Assembly: GCF_002608075.1 (NCBI RefSeq)
Contig: NZ_LAHA01000004.1
Location: 164,444 to 228,443 of the forward strand
Length of the DNA: 64,000 nt
Origin: Nostoc linckia z4
Lineage (GTDB): Bacteria > Cyanobacteriota > Cyanobacteriia > Cyanobacteriales > Nostocaceae
Reading direction: 5' to 3'
Part shown: positions 36,599 through 44,835 of the stretch, piece by piece
Position numbering within the stretch: position 1 is the stretch's first letter
Layout of the letters: each line of letters starts with the position of its first letter
Translations under genes and position numbers: made by a program
Notes under the pieces: model-generated
Database searches by the model: none
Told to the model about the DNA's origin: nothing
What the model saw: only the letters and a program-made list of their open reading frames with translations

Positions 36599-38161
36599 AT
36601 GACAAATGCTCGTCAACTAGCTTTTATCGCCCTACGAGATGTTCATAAGGGGGCTTATGTTGATGTTGCCTTAGACAGAGTGCTGCAAAAAGTTAGTTTG
36701 GCTGATAGCGATCGCCGCCTTGTGACAGAATTAACTTATGGTAGTGTCAGAAGGCAGCGCACCCTAGATACTCTCATTGACCAACTGGCGCAAAAAAAAT
36801 CTCACCAACAACCAAAAGACCTCCGCACCATCCTACATCTAGGGTTATACCAACTGCGATATCAAGAGCGTATTCCCGCTTCAGCTGCTGTTAACACCAC
36901 CGTCCAATTAGCTAAAGAAAACGGTTTTTCTGGACTGTCAGGTTTTGTTAACGGTCTGTTACGCCAGTATCTCAGAAAAGCAGAGGGAGATGGGGAGATG
37001 GGGAGATGGGGCGATGGGGAGATGGGGAGATGGGGAGATGGGGGGACAAGGGGACAAGGGGACAAGGGGATAAGAAGAATAATTCCTCAGTCAACAGTCA
37101 ACAGTCAACAGTCAACAGTTAACACTCCCAATGCGCCATGCCCAATGACGCCACTTGCTCCACTTGGGGAGACCCCAAGACCGCAGTGGCTCCCCAATGC
37201 CCCATCTTTGCTACAACTCCCAGAAAACCCAGTGGAACGCTTGGGGATTTTACACAGTTTTCCTGACTGGATTATTCAAGTTTGGTTAGAACAACTGGGT
37301 TTTGCCCAGACAGAACAACTATGTGAATGGATGAACCAGTCACCAACCATTGATTTGCGTATTAACCCGCTTCGCACTTCGATAGAAGAAGTTGAGGCGG
37401 CGTTGCAATCTGCTGGTGTTTTGGTGAGGCGGGTTCGTTATTTACCCCAAGCTTTACGATTAATTAGTAATCCTGGGTCAATTCAAAAATTACCTGGTTT
37501 TCAACAAGGTTGGTGGACTGTGCAAGATAGCAGTGCCCAGTTGGTAAGTCATTTGCTTGACCCGCAACCGGGTGAGGTGGTGATTGATGCTTGTGCAGCG
37601 CCGGGGGGTAAAACAACTCACATTGCTGAGTTGATGCAAGATCGAGGTAAAATTTGGGCTTGCGATCGCACTTCTTCTCGGCTTCGCAAACTCCAAGAAA
37701 ATTCTCAACGCTTAAATTTAAAGTCTATTCAAATTTGTATCGGCGATAGCCGCGATTTTACGCAATTTCACAATACCGCAGACCGCGTATTACTTGATGC
37801 CCCATGTTCTGGCTTGGGAACTATGCACCGTCATGCTGATGCTCGTTGGCGACAGACACCACAATCTGTCCAGGAACTTGGGCTGCTTCAAAGACAACTA
37901 TTATCACATACCTCTACTTTTGTCAAACCAGGTGGCGTATTAGTTTATGCCACATGTACGCTACATCCAGCAGAAAATGAAGAAGCGGTGGCGGCATTTT
38001 TAGCTGAGTCACCTGATTGGCAAATTGAGTCTCCCAACAGCCTTGAATTGCGTGATTTTCCAGGTAATACCGCCCAAGGCTGGTTGAAAGTGTGGCCTCA
38101 TCGAGAGGACATGGATGGGTTTTTTATGGTGCGCTTAAGAAAAACCAATAATTCCGAGTGA
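36599..38161 (+). CDS. rsmB: 16S rRNA m5C967 methyltransferase with an STRR-derived insertion
   Basis: 520 aa, about 70 longer than usual. NusB-like RNA-binding domain at 1-125 (ARQLAFIALRDVHKGAYVDV, RRQRTLDTLIDQL); then residues about 128-202 are translated repeat DNA (DGEMGRWGDGEMGRWGD, STVNSQQSTVN, PNAPCPM). The methyltransferase follows from about 205: SAM motif I DACAAPGGKTTH at about 330, motif IV DAPCSGLGTMHRHAD (C403) and motif VI YATCTLHPAENE (C453, catalytic). It methylates 16S rRNA. The insertion sits in the linker between domains and keeps the frame, so the enzyme is probably still active. Confidence 0.92.
   Translation: MTNARQLAFIALRDVHKGAYVDVALDRVLQKVSLADSDRRLVTELTYGSVRRQRTLDTLIDQLAQKKSHQQPKDLRTILHLGLYQLRYQERIPASAAVNTTVQLAKENGFSGLSGFVNGLLRQYLRKAEGDGEMGRWGDGEMGRWGDGGTRGQGDKGIRRIIPQSTVNSQQSTVNTPNAPCPMTPLAPLGETPRPQWLPNAPSLLQLPENPVERLGILHSFPDWIIQVWLEQLGFAQTEQLCEWMNQSPTIDLRINPLRTSIEEVEAALQSAGVLVRRVRYLPQALRLISNPGSIQKLPGFQQGWWTVQDSSAQLVSHLLDPQPGEVVIDACAAPGGKTTHIAELMQDRGKIWACDRTSSRLRKLQENSQRLNLKSIQICIGDSRDFTQFHNTADRVLLDAPCSGLGTMHRHADARWRQTPQSVQELGLLQRQLLSHTSTFVKPGGVLVYATCTLHPAENEEAVAAFLAESPDWQIESPNSLELRDFPGNTAQGWLKVWPHREDMDGFFMVRLRKTNNSE
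36984..37204. repeat. Composite STRR insertion inside rsmB
   Basis: In order: GGGGAGAT heptad/octad units, GGGGACAA units, GTCAACA heptads (five copies), CCCAATGC-type units, the CTTGGGGAGACCCCAAG palindrome, and CCCCAATGCCCC. All are families found between genes elsewhere in this window, here in frame within a coding sequence. Confidence 0.9.
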
Positions 38162-38218
38162 TTACTGTTTGGGATTGTACGATTTGGTTGAAGCCAGAAT
38201 CTACCAGAGGAGGCAGCA

Positions 38219-38641
38219 ATGGTTACCCATTCCAATGTGAAAAACTTAGTTAAAATCCTGATTGGAGCCGCTTGGCTCGATGGCAGAATTCAACCAGAGG
38301 AACGCCAGTATTTACGCGAAATAGCTCAAGCAAAAGGTTTGGCTAGCGATCCGGAAATTAAACCTTGGCTGTACGAGTTAGTTCCCGTACAGCCAAAAGA
38401 GTGTTATGAGTGGGTTAGGGAGTATTTAGGCGATCGCCCTAGCCTTGAAGACTGTGAAAATCTCATTGAAGCCATCAGTGGCTTAATTTATAGCGATGGA
38501 GATGTTGCCATCGAAGAAGCCAGACTATTGACCGAATTGCAAGATATAACAAAGCCAAATGGCTCAACCCAACCGGCTCACACTCAGCTTCTCAAACAAA
38601 TTCAAAAACTTTACCGCCGTTGGGTTGAAGTTCAAAACTAA
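38219..38641 (+). CDS. TerB-like protein
   Basis: 140 aa, all-helical, with the TerB pattern of two acidic metal-binding-like helices: ILIGAAWLDGRIQPEERQYL at about 13-32 and ISGLIYSDGDVAIEEARLL at about 86-104. Strong AGAGGAGG site before the ATG. TerB domains occur in tellurite-resistance and membrane-stress modules, but isolated cyanobacterial TerB proteins have no settled role. Lies 57 bp after rsmB on the same strand, so possibly co-transcribed. Confidence 0.8.
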   Translation: MVTHSNVKNLVKILIGAAWLDGRIQPEERQYLREIAQAKGLASDPEIKPWLYELVPVQPKECYEWVREYLGDRPSLEDCENLIEAISGLIYSDGDVAIEEARLLTELQDITKPNGSTQPAHTQLLKQIQKLYRRWVEVQN

Positions 38642-38766
38642 CAGAGAATTTGGAGTTTTGAGTTGAGAGTTGGGAGTTCAGAGTTAGGAGTTTTTTAACT
38701 CATAACTCATAACTCATAATTCATAACTCATAACTCATAACTGCTAAATTATCACAGATTGGGAGT
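38642..38766. repeat. STRR block (GAGTTTT/GTTGGGA and AACTCAT heptads)
   Basis: Short GAGTT-rich heptads followed by six to seven AACTCAT/AATTCAT units, between the convergent TerB-like and small membrane-protein genes. Confidence 0.75.
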
Positions 38767-38994
38767 TTATGACTTCGGTTCGCCCAGACCCGGAGTTTCT
38801 TCTTTATCAATCTTAGGCACAAAATCAGGACGCTCTTTACTTTCCCAACCAGCGGGGCGTTTTGAGTTGTACCAAGCTATTGAACCAATGGTGACAGCAG
38901 CGATAAAACCAACGACATATACCAAGGTAAAAGCGTAAGGAAAATGGGGGCTATTTGCTGCGGCTGGTGCTGCTGCTTGCATCAATAAATGCAT
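38767..38994 (-). CDS. Small single-TM protein, possibly Psb35-like
   Basis: 75 aa from the ATG (MHLLMQAAAP) with GGAG nine bases upstream; the TTG five codons earlier overlaps that site and is rejected. One TM helix at about 22-44 (FTLVYVVGFIAAVTIGSIA) followed by WYNSKRPAGWESKERPDFVP. This WYNSKRP..W tail is a conserved cyanobacterial pattern that I associate, from memory, with Psb35 (Ssl2148), a small CP47-module protein. The identification is tentative, hence no symbol. Likely a thylakoid protein. Confidence 0.7.
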   Translation of the reverse strand: MHLLMQAAAPAAANSPHFPYAFTLVYVVGFIAAVTIGSIAWYNSKRPAGWESKERPDFVPKIDKEETPGLGEPKS

Positions 38995-39103
38995 AGGTAT
39001 TTTCTCCAAGGTTAGGTAACACTATTCTTAAGACAATATAAAATCAGCCTATCACCTAACATCCCCCTGTAGTTTGAGCAACTTGATATTAAGGAGGGAA
39101 TAG

Positions 39104-39228
39104 GGCATGGGGCATGGGGCATGGGGAGATGAGGGAGACAAGGGAGATGAGGCAGAGGGGCAGGGGAGAATAATAACTTCCCAGTCAACAGTCAACAGTC
39201 AACAGTCACCAGTCAACACCCCCATACC
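39104..39228. repeat. STRR block (GGGGCAT, GAGACAAGG, GTCAACA)
   Basis: Three GGGGCAT heptads, GGGAGA/GGCAGAGG purine-rich units and four GTCAACA/GTCACCA heptads, ending a few bases past the stop of the PBP gene. Confidence 0.75.
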
Positions 39229-39232
39229 CAAT

Positions 39233-41500
39233 TTATTCCTGAGTCGGTCTGAGTCTATCGCGCCAGGATGGTTGTGATGATGAAGAACCGGAAGAACCAG
39301 AACTATTGGAGGGAGATGAGGAACGTCGAGTTCTTCGAGGTGGGGGAGAATCTGATGATTCTACTCTTCTATAGCGCCGCCGCGGACGAGATGACTCTGA
39401 AGAAGAGTTACTGGTAGTTGATTCTTCTGTGCTGCGATAACGTCTTCTGCGTCTTGGGGTATAGTCACTAGTTGATTGCTGTTCTTCTTGAGAATATCTC
39501 CTGCTTCTACGTCTCCTTGATGAACCACTGTTATCTTCAGAATTTCTATAGCTTTGCTGTTCTGATTCATCGTCATTAGAGGAAATAGAACGATTCAATA
39601 CTTGTTTGGGTTTAATTGACTGTGCTTTGATGGTGCCTTTGCGACCTTCTAACTTTGGCCGTTTGGGAAACTTTTCTACGGGCATTCCTTCCACAGCTTT
39701 TTCCATGAATTCATGCCAGGTGTAAGCGGCGCTACTGCTGCTACCATAGGTGGGGCGGTTGTTATCGTTACCTAGCCAAACTCCTGTTACTACTTGGGGA
39801 ATGTAACCAATAAACCACAAATCGCGGGCTTCGTCTGAGGTTCCGGTCTTGCCAGCAACTGGTCTATTACCTAACTGGGCAGCACCACCAGTGCCGGCTT
39901 CCACAACGTTACGTAGCATCCAAGTCATGATAGCGGCGCTGTCAGCATCAAGAACTCGTTTTGATTTAAAATCAGCTGACCAAATCACTTTGCCTTGGCG
40001 GTTAAGGATGCGGGTGATACCATGAGGCTCTGTGTGTAATCCCTGGGTGGCAAAACTGCCGTAGGCGCTGGTTAATTCCAGTAAATTCACTTCATTGGAG
40101 CCTAGAGCTAGGGAATAAGTGGGTCTAAGTTCAGATTTAATCCCCATATCATGGGCAAGTTTAATGGTTGGCGTAAAGCCTATGTCAATCAGTACCTTCA
40201 CCGCAACGATATTAGTGGAACGGGTGAGGGCATCCCTCATGGTCATTGAGCCGCGGAAGCTTTCACTATAGTTTTTCGGTTCGTAGCCATCTACAACAAA
40301 GGGTGCATCCTGGTATGTAGCGTAGGGGCTTTTACCGCTGGCGATCGCAGTTGCGTAAACAAATCCTTTAAATGTCGATCCCGGCTGGCGCTGTGCTTGG
40401 GTAACCCGATTAAACTGGTTTTTGCCAAAGTCTTTGCCCCCAACCATTGCTTTGATTTCACCATTGCGGGGATCGATGGCCACCATTGCCGCTTCTTTAA
40501 AATTCTCCCAGCGTCCCTGATTTCGCAAGGTTTTAGCCACTGCTTCTTCTGCTGCTTTTTGCCAAGTGGGGTTGAGGGTAGTTTCCACCACTAAACCTCC
40601 ATTGGACAACACATCAGCAGAAACGTACTTCGGCAATTCTTTCTGGACGTAGGTAGTAAAGTATGGTGACTCTACTTGCAGTCGCTTGGGTAAACTGGTT
40701 TTCAGGGTTAGTGCTTCTTGGGTGGCTGCTCGTCTTTGTTCTGGTGTAATAAATTTTTCTTCTTGCATCCGTTGTAATACCAAGTTGCGCCTTTGTTTGG
40801 CTGCTACTGGATTCTTATCCGGGGCATACAAGCTAGGTGCAGGAGCTAGTCCAGCAATGGTAGCCATTTCGGCTAGAGAAAGTTGATCTGGGGATTTACT
40901 AAAGTATACCCAGGAGGCATCAGCGACACCGTAAGCCCCAGCTCCCAAATAAACCAAGTTGAGGTAACGCTCTAGAATTTGATCCTTGGTTAATTCTGAC
41001 TCAATTTTTTGTGCTAAGCGAATTTCCTTGAGTTTGCGCCAGATTGTCTGCTCTTGCTTCAAAAACAGAATCCTAGCTAGTTGTTGGGTGATGGTGCTAC
41101 CACCTTCTACCACACCTTGCGATCGCAAATTATTCAAACCTGCCCTCAGAATTCCTTGAGCATCGATTCCTTTGTGTTGCTCAAATCTTCTATCTTCTGA
41201 GGCTATAAAAGCTTTTTTTAAATTATCTGGGATTTGCTCCAGCTTTAGCTGTTCTCTGGAAGCTTCACCTTGTTGTTTTAATATGGTGCCATCGGCAGCT
41301 TTGATGGTCAGTGTTTGTTCTCTGACAACTGCATTGAGTTCGGCTTTATCTGGCAAGGAGCTATCTATTACACTTACGCCATAAATCGAGGCAAGTATCC
41401 CACCACCTACACCAAGGCCTGCCCAAAACCAGATTCGACGATAGATTGGTTTATTCCTAGTTGCCCGATCGGCCGTCATTCTTGATGGTAAAATTTTCAT
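39233..41500 (-). CDS. Class A penicillin-binding protein (PBP1A-like)
   Basis: 755 aa from the ATG (MKILPSRM; a TTG three codons earlier is less likely). N-terminal TM at about 22-42; GT51 glycosyltransferase with catalytic E102 in FIASEDRRFEQHKGID and GGSTITQQLAR; transpeptidase with S375-x-x-K378 (QPGSTFKGF), S428-T-N and K551-T-G-T. The last 120 residues are a low-complexity R/S-rich tail (RRRRSRRYS, PRRRRRYRS, SGSSGSSSS), likely disordered and positively charged. Polymerises and crosslinks peptidoglycan on the periplasmic side. Own promoter with a long leader. Confidence 0.93.
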   Translation of the reverse strand: MKILPSRMTADRATRNKPIYRRIWFWAGLGVGGGILASIYGVSVIDSSLPDKAELNAVVREQTLTIKAADGTILKQQGEASREQLKLEQIPDNLKKAFIASEDRRFEQHKGIDAQGILRAGLNNLRSQGVVEGGSTITQQLARILFLKQEQTIWRKLKEIRLAQKIESELTKDQILERYLNLVYLGAGAYGVADASWVYFSKSPDQLSLAEMATIAGLAPAPSLYAPDKNPVAAKQRRNLVLQRMQEEKFITPEQRRAATQEALTLKTSLPKRLQVESPYFTTYVQKELPKYVSADVLSNGGLVVETTLNPTWQKAAEEAVAKTLRNQGRWENFKEAAMVAIDPRNGEIKAMVGGKDFGKNQFNRVTQAQRQPGSTFKGFVYATAIASGKSPYATYQDAPFVVDGYEPKNYSESFRGSMTMRDALTRSTNIVAVKVLIDIGFTPTIKLAHDMGIKSELRPTYSLALGSNEVNLLELTSAYGSFATQGLHTEPHGITRILNRQGKVIWSADFKSKRVLDADSAAIMTWMLRNVVEAGTGGAAQLGNRPVAGKTGTSDEARDLWFIGYIPQVVTGVWLGNDNNRPTYGSSSSAAYTWHEFMEKAVEGMPVEKFPKRPKLEGRKGTIKAQSIKPKQVLNRSISSNDDESEQQSYRNSEDNSGSSRRRRSRRYSQEEQQSTSDYTPRRRRRYRSTEESTTSNSSSESSRPRRRYRRVESSDSPPPRRTRRSSSPSNSSGSSGSSSSQPSWRDRLRPTQE

Positions 41501-41750
41501 TTTGCTCAATAACTGCCTCGCCTATGGCACATATGCTGGTGGTAAGCTTTCATTTGTTGCGGGTTCCTTGTGTTGATGATGATTACCAGGTGGCAATAGT
41601 GGTTCTTTGTGAGAGCCACTTAAATTAGTTGGTCTTAGTTTGAACCAGGAGGTCAGCTTCCCCAGTCAGTTCCTCCATCGAAGTAGTAACTACTTAACCA
41701 CCATCAATAAGCTTTGGGGTCATAGCACCACATTGTGTTAGTATACTATC
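41501..41750 (-). promoter_or_regulatory. Long, possibly structured leader of the PBP gene
   Basis: A -10-like TATACT within TAGTATACTA (41739-41748) would give a leader of about 230 nt. It is GC-richer than neighbouring spacers and contains AAGTAG-TTA-CTACTT, GGAGG...CCTCC and AGTGG...CCACT pairings, plus a 17-codon frame MEELTGEADLLVQTKTN (ending about 41624). Nothing shows that the peptide or structure is functional. Confidence 0.3.
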
Positions 41751-41914
41751 CTATAAATAATTAACTTAATTCACTATTAAGAAGAATTCAAAACTCACAA
41801 TAAAAAGTATTTTTTTATACAAACAAATAATTTTGACTGACTAAGTCAAAGGGCTGGTATATTAAACCTGACTGAATTCATATTCAACTAGAGGGATTTC
41901 TAAATCTTGTTGTT

Positions 41915-42529
41915 GTGGGGTGGACATCTTGTCATTGGTGTCAACTTAAACTATTCAGAATATCAAGACTATTGAAAGTTAGCGAAACAGATGTGGGGAA
42001 CAATCCGCAACAACAATCTCAAAACAGTCAAAAGGCACTAAAGCGTGTTAAAACCGCCCTTGCCCTTGGTAGTAATATGGGAGATTCCCAGGCAATTTTA
42101 GAAGCAGCGATCGCAACTTTAGTCCAAACCCCAGGGATTTTTTTAGAAGCAAGATCCAATTGGTATAAAACCAAAGCCGTGGGGCCACCACAGCCAGACT
42201 ACTTAAACGGCTGCGTCGCATTGCAAGTAGAAATGCTACCCCACGAATTATTAGAAAATTTACTCAAAATCGAGCGACAATTTGGGCGCGTGCGTCAAGA
42301 ACGGTGGGGGCCGCGAACCCTGGACTTGGATTTGTTATTATATGATGACTTTATTGTCGATACACCAAATCTCCAAATACCCCATCCTGGAATGCGGGAT
42401 CGCGCTTTTGTACTAGTACCACTTGCGGAAATCGCCTCAGATTGGGTAGAACCAGTTTCCGGGCGTGTTATTAAAGAGCTGCTCAAAGAGGTAGACTGTT
42501 CAGATGTACATTTATGGGCTGACGGTTGA
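41915..42529 (+). CDS. folK: HPPK, 2-amino-4-hydroxy-6-hydroxymethyldihydropteridine pyrophosphokinase
   Basis: Up to 204 aa. HPPK core from about residue 45: TALALGSNMGDSQAILEAAI, VGPPQPDYLNGCVALQ, and the signature RQERWGPRTLDLDLLLYDD with its catalytic acidic pair, then IPHPGMRDRAFVLVPLAEI. Folate synthesis. The start is uncertain: the frame begins at a weak GTG, an internal GTG at 41993 is possible, and no ATG precedes the core. The first 30-40 residues are therefore doubtful. Confidence 0.88.
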   Translation: MGWTSCHWCQLKLFRISRLLKVSETDVGNNPQQQSQNSQKALKRVKTALALGSNMGDSQAILEAAIATLVQTPGIFLEARSNWYKTKAVGPPQPDYLNGCVALQVEMLPHELLENLLKIERQFGRVRQERWGPRTLDLDLLLYDDFIVDTPNLQIPHPGMRDRAFVLVPLAEIASDWVEPVSGRVIKELLKEVDCSDVHLWADG

Positions 42530-42947
42530 CAGTTAACCGTTAACAGTCAACAACCAACACAAAAAAATGTATCGCTTTCAATGCTATTGACAGCTTACAG
42601 GAATGCTAATTTTACCTGTTTATTGCAAAACTTTGCGGATTATATTGCCAGAAGTTGTAAAATATAGATATATTCCCACGGGTAATCACTTAATTTTCAA
42701 AAGGTGAAAGTCTTAATCTAGTTTGCCAAAAGTACGAATTCTGTAGCTTCTTCCTTTATTGACCTCTAGTCAAAAATAGCGAGGTAATCAAACCAGGAAT
42801 TTGTTAACAAAAGTAGTTCTGAATGCATTCTGGAAATGGGATAGAAGTTGTGTTTTTCAAGCATGAAACTAAAACTTCTAAACTAATGAAATTGGATATT
42901 CGTCCATATAATTTTCAACTATTTACACATAATTCAAATTTGTTACT
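42530..42947. other. Intergenic region with a short STRR
   Basis: Begins with GTTAACC/GTTAACA/GTCAACA heptads (42529-42556); the remainder is AT-rich and empty. It must contain the promoter for the Nudix/ADPRH pair. Confidence 0.5.
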
Positions 42948-43496
42948 ATGCCATTAGGTAGAGAATTACCACAACTGTTGAAACAACGCTTGTTTCATAA
43001 AGGACGCAAGTTTGATTTTGAAGTTAATCGCTTGCGCTTACCCAATAAATCAGAAGGAGAATGGGAGTGTATTCGTCATCCCGGCGGCGCTTTGGCTGTG
43101 CCGGTGACGCCAGAAGGTAAACTTGTACTCGTGCGCCAGTATCGTTTTGCAGTTCAAGGACGGATATTAGAATTCCCTGCGGGGACTCTGGAATATAATG
43201 AAGACCCCTTAGAAACAGTAAAACGTGAAATTCAAGAAGAAACTGGCTATAGTGCTGAAAAATGGCACAAATTAGGAGAATTTTTCCTAGCGCCTGGCTA
43301 TTCTGACGAAATTATTTATGCTTTTCTGGCTCAAGATTTACAAAAGCTGGAAACCCCACCACCCCAAGATGGAGACGAGGATATCGAAACTGTATTCTTT
43401 ACTCCAGAAGAATTAGAAAAAGCGATTCTCGACGGCGAACCGATAGACGCTAAATCAATTTCTAGCTTTTTCCTGGCGCGTCCATTTTTAGTGTAG
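42948..43496 (+). CDS. Nudix hydrolase, ADP-ribose pyrophosphatase-like
   Basis: 182 aa. A full Nudix box GTLEYNEDPLETVKREIQEETGY at about 80-102 (G-x5-E-x7-R-E-x2-E-E-x-G). Upstream VLVRQYRFAVQGRILEFPAG (R-Q-Y-R and E-x-P-A-G) is the pattern of ADP-ribose pyrophosphatases. Expected to split ADP-ribose into AMP and ribose-5-phosphate. Seven bases upstream of an ADP-ribosylglycohydrolase gene, which supports this substrate. Confidence 0.88.
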   Translation: MPLGRELPQLLKQRLFHKGRKFDFEVNRLRLPNKSEGEWECIRHPGGALAVPVTPEGKLVLVRQYRFAVQGRILEFPAGTLEYNEDPLETVKREIQEETGYSAEKWHKLGEFFLAPGYSDEIIYAFLAQDLQKLETPPPQDGDEDIETVFFTPEELEKAILDGEPIDAKSISSFFLARPFLV

Positions 43497-43503
43497 TACC
43501 AAT

Positions 43504-44337
43504 ATGCTGCTAGAGTTAGCGATTGCAGATGCCTACGGTGCAGGCTTTGAATATGCAGACGAAATGCTCGTTAACAACGATTTGAGTCGATACGTGCAAC
43601 ACCCGCGTTTTCGACTCATTCCTGGCAGCTATACCGACGATACCCAGATGAGCATTGCCATTGCTGAAGTCATTGTTGCTCAAGCACTGTGGACGCCGGA
43701 AGTTTTAGCCGAAAGTTTTGTTACAGCCTTTAAACGCGATCCCAGACAAGGATATGCGAGAAACTTCTACAATTTTCTCCTAGAAATCCAAAATGGCGAA
43801 GAATTTTTAATCAAAATTCGCCCTGATAGCGACAAAAGTGGTGCAGCGATGCGTGCAGCACCCATTGGTATTTATCCCACACCAGAAAAAGTCATCGAAG
43901 CGGCAACAATTCAAGCCGCAATTACTCACAATACACCAGATGGAATCAACGCCGCTGTTGCCGCAGCTTTGATGTCACATTACTTTATTTATCGACTGGG
44001 GCCAAAACGCAAATTAGCCAAGTTTTTAGAAAGTTATGTACCTGGGCAGTGGTCTAAACCTTGGCAAGGTAAAGTAAAATCCAAAGGCTGGATGAGTGTT
44101 AGAGCAGCCATCACTGCCCTCATCAGAAATGACAGTATAAGTGAAATTTTACAAGATTGTATTGCTTTTAGCGGTGATGTGGATACAGTAGCAGCGCTCG
44201 CACTGGGAGCCGCTTCTTGCAGCGAAGAAATTACCCAAGACATCCCCCACCATCTCATGGCAGGGTTAGAAAATGGAGCTTACGGTCGAGATTACCTCAT
44301 TGAGCTAGACCGCCAGCTCATGAGTTTAGTCATCTAA
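43504..44337 (+). CDS. ADP-ribosylglycohydrolase (DraG/ARH family)
   Basis: 277 aa. ARH metal-binding motifs: T44-D45-D46 in SYTDDTQMSIAIAEV and D225/D227 in SGDVDTVAALALGAAS, plus GAAMRAAPIGIYP and ITHNTPDGINAAVAAA. The N-terminus begins directly at the first helix (LLELAIADAYGAGFEYA), slightly shorter than typical. Removes ADP-ribose from proteins, nucleic acids or small molecules; target unknown. Co-transcribed with the Nudix gene, so the released ADP-ribose could be cleared by its neighbour. Confidence 0.88.
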   Translation: MLLELAIADAYGAGFEYADEMLVNNDLSRYVQHPRFRLIPGSYTDDTQMSIAIAEVIVAQALWTPEVLAESFVTAFKRDPRQGYARNFYNFLLEIQNGEEFLIKIRPDSDKSGAAMRAAPIGIYPTPEKVIEAATIQAAITHNTPDGINAAVAAALMSHYFIYRLGPKRKLAKFLESYVPGQWSKPWQGKVKSKGWMSVRAAITALIRNDSISEILQDCIAFSGDVDTVAALALGAASCSEEITQDIPHHLMAGLENGAYGRDYLIELDRQLMSLVI

Positions 44338-44608
44338 AGGTAAATTTAACTTTTTAAATACTACGGCTTTTCGATAACATTACAGTATTTCAGATAGACT
44401 AAAGCTACCTAGTCCTGTTAAAGTAACTGATAAAATCTGATTTCAGGCTATAAAATCTCTGCGTTCTCTGTGCCTGTGTAGTTAAAAATTATCTTAGTTT
44501 TACCACACACGGACAACACGGAGATAAGATTTATAGCGTTTCCAACTCTGGTGAGGTACAAAATCACCCCTCCCCTCCGCGACAGCGCAGGTGGGGTGTA
44601 TTTTAATA
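44338..44608. other. Intergenic region, nothing recognised
   Basis: AT-rich up to about 44500 with no gene or terminator noticed; short frames here are read from repeat DNA and rejected. Confidence 0.4.
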
Positions 44609-44726
44609 AGGTTCGGATAGGCAGTATGAACTTCCCTTGTGGTTTGGGAAAAGGTTAAGGGGTAAGGGGATTTGGATATATTTGAAACCTTTCCCCTTTC
44701 CCCTTTCCCCTTTGACCTAACCGTAT
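44609..44726. repeat. Dispersed 118-bp repeat, copy 1 (with CCCCTTT STRR)
   Basis: Read on the opposite strand, GGTTTCAAATA(T/C)ATCCAAATC, CCCCTTACCCCTTAACC, CACAAG(G/A)GAAGTTCATACTGC and CGAACC match 54440-54590. Its right part is a CCCCTTT heptad array. Confidence 0.7.
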
Positions 44727-44835
44727 TGGGGTGTATTTCATACGCTTGGGAATTGTTATATAACAGCATAACCACAAGAAGCATACAACTGTGAAATATG
44801 TGTCTGTATGCAAGATGCATAATTGTTTCAGGCAA

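Noticed and set aside
41915..42000. Frameshift at the start of folK
   Set aside because: The lack of an ATG before the core can be explained by a GTG or TTG start; the rest of the gene is intact, so a frameshift cannot be claimed from this sequence.
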